Part shown: positions 63,108-64,000 of the stretch, one piece after another
Numbering within the stretch: position 1 is the first letter of the stretch
Layout: each line of letters starts with the position of its first letter
Assembly (NCBI RefSeq): GCF_018257515.1
Contig: NZ_JAERJR010000017.1
Location: forward strand, 1-64,000
Direction: 5' to 3'
Length of the DNA: 64,000 bases
From: Tatumella sp. JGM118
Lineage (GTDB): Bacteria; Pseudomonadota; Gammaproteobacteria; Enterobacterales; Enterobacteriaceae
Translations under genes and position numbers: made by a program
Notes under the pieces: generated by a model
Seen by the model: the letters and a program-made list of their open reading frames with translations, nothing else
What the model was told of the DNA's origin: nothing
The model's database searches: none

Positions 63108-64000
63108 TCAGCTCAGCAGTGTTTCGGCATACCGATAGAGGGATTTCAGCAGGGACTGCTTACGCTCATCATCGGCATAGAGGCTGGCGAGTTGTTCAAG
63201 CTCACCGATATAGTGCTCCACCCGCGCCGGGTTCAGTGTTTCACGACGATGTTCCAGCCAGCATTGCTGCTCACCATGATCGAGGGTTCCCGGAAAATTA
63301 CGGGCACGGTAACGGAATAGCAGCGGCAGAATACGCTTATCGTCAAAAGTGATGTCCAGGGCCGGCAGATTCCCGGGTTCGGTGCCACGGACGATATTCA
63401 TCGCCTGCCGGTCGGCATCACTGAAGAAACCGTCATATAACTGCGCATCCACATCCTGAGAGGGTTCAAATTCACGCCCCTCCGCAAAGATAGTGACGAC
63501 TTTTTCACGGATGTCGGCATGCTGCCGCAGCAGCGCCAGATTATCCAGACAGAACTGGCGATCGATCCCCAGCCGTGCGGCATCCTCCGGACGCAAGGTG
63601 CTGGCCGGTGCCAGCACCGGGCACTTATTAATATGGACCAGTTTTAACGGGACCGGCGGCAGGTCTCCCCGTTGTTCCCGCGGGGTATACATACGCTCGC
63701 GCAGTTCATCCGCACTCTCCTGTAATAATGGCTGAATATCACCGGCCAGGTCGAGGGTGATCAGTGCATTCCGGTTATCCGGATGCCATGCCAGTGGCAC
63801 AATCCAGCTGGTATTGCCACGGGCAGCACCGAACATTCCGGAGACATGCACCAACGGTTTCATCTGCGGAATATCGATAAGCGTCTGCAGCTTATTTTTA
63901 TTGCGGTGGAGATAGAGGAAATCGAACAGTTTTGGCTGCTTTTCGCGGACCAGTTTTGCCATTGCCAGGGTGGCATACACATCAGACATGGCGTCATGGG
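63108..64000 (-). CDS. sbcB: Exodeoxyribonuclease I, C-terminal part (runs off the window)
   Basis: About 297 codons of ExoI, a 3'-5' single-strand DNA exonuclease used in repair and recombination. The 5' part lies beyond 64000. The first residues visible, HDAMSDVYATLAMAKL, carry the catalytic Asp of the exonuclease domain (Asp186 in E. coli). LVHINKCPVLAPASTLRPED and YRARNFPGTLDHGEQQCWLE belong to the SH3-like and C-terminal ExoI domains. The partner gene order plaP-sbcB is as in E. coli, here convergent. Confidence 0.95.
   Translation of the reverse strand, partial: HDAMSDVYATLAMAKLVREKQPKLFDFLYLHRNKNKLQTLIDIPQMKPLVHVSGMFGAARGNTSWIVPLAWHPDNRNALITLDLAGDIQPLLQESADELRERMYTPREQRGDLPPVPLKLVHINKCPVLAPASTLRPEDAARLGIDRQFCLDNLALLRQHADIREKVVTIFAEGREFEPSQDVDAQLYDGFFSDADRQAMNIVRGTEPGNLPALDITFDDKRILPLLFRYRARNFPGTLDHGEQQCWLEHRRETLNPARVEHYIGELEQLASLYADDERKQSLLKSLYRYAETLLS

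Overview
The window is chromosomal DNA of an enterobacterium. Conserved blocks follow the gene content of Escherichia coli around 43-46 min: trhP, baeRS, mdtDCBA, yegD, udk, dcd, asmA, galF, gnd, the complete his operon with its His-rich leader, yeeZ, plaP and sbcB. The thiopurine-like gene set discussed below and the general gene order would suit Erwiniaceae or a close relative, but the genus cannot be fixed from sequence reading alone.

Layout. Positions 133-9119 are one Tn3-family unit with identical 38-bp outer inverted repeats and a TTACT duplication on each side. Its left half carries a LysR regulator and a five-gene set: LOG-family phosphoribohydrolase, PP-loop ATPase, Nudix hydrolase, PLP enzyme and EamA exporter. 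Its right half carries tnpR, a res-like region and a broken tnpA. Positions 9347-12710 hold a translationally coupled three-gene envelope cluster (beta-barrel protein, Omp85-family barrel, DUF4056 protein). Positions 12773-16921 hold dbpA, yegS and trhP, all on the minus strand. Positions 17069-32067 hold the Mdt efflux locus and BaeSR, but mdtC and mdtD are separated by about 4 kb of AT-rich DNA carrying a duplicated two-gene membrane-protein module between copies of the mdtC/mdtD junction. Positions 32230-37637 hold yegD, a PAP2 gene, udk, dcd and asmA. Positions 38219-50174 are the O-antigen locus: galF, galE, then wzm-wzt-wbbM-glf-wbbN-wbbO in the order of the Klebsiella D-galactan I cluster, then gnd and an extra coiled-coil glycosyltransferase. 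Positions 50202-52202 hold an aspartoacylase-like gene and an orphan amino-acid binding protein. The his operon runs on the minus strand from the leader at 59852 down to hisI at 52604. The window ends with yeeZ, a candidate leader ORF, plaP, a tandem repeat and the C-terminal part of sbcB.

How genes work together. The transposon cargo looks like a pathway that replaces a purine oxygen with sulfur: a cysteine-desulfurase-like PLP enzyme passes sulfur to a PP-loop ATPase, a LOG enzyme could free the base from the nucleotide, a Nudix enzyme could remove toxic triphosphates, and the EamA protein could export the product. This matches what I recall of the 6-thioguanine ycf genes of Erwinia amylovora, with LOG as an apparent addition. 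GalE and Glf supply UDP-galactopyranose and UDP-galactofuranose to the WbbM/WbbN/WbbO transferases, and Wzm/Wzt export the finished chain. BaeSR is the expected activator of the Mdt pump.

The two regions most worth a second look are the transposon-borne thiopurine-like cluster and the duplicated AT-rich two-gene module inside the mdt operon.
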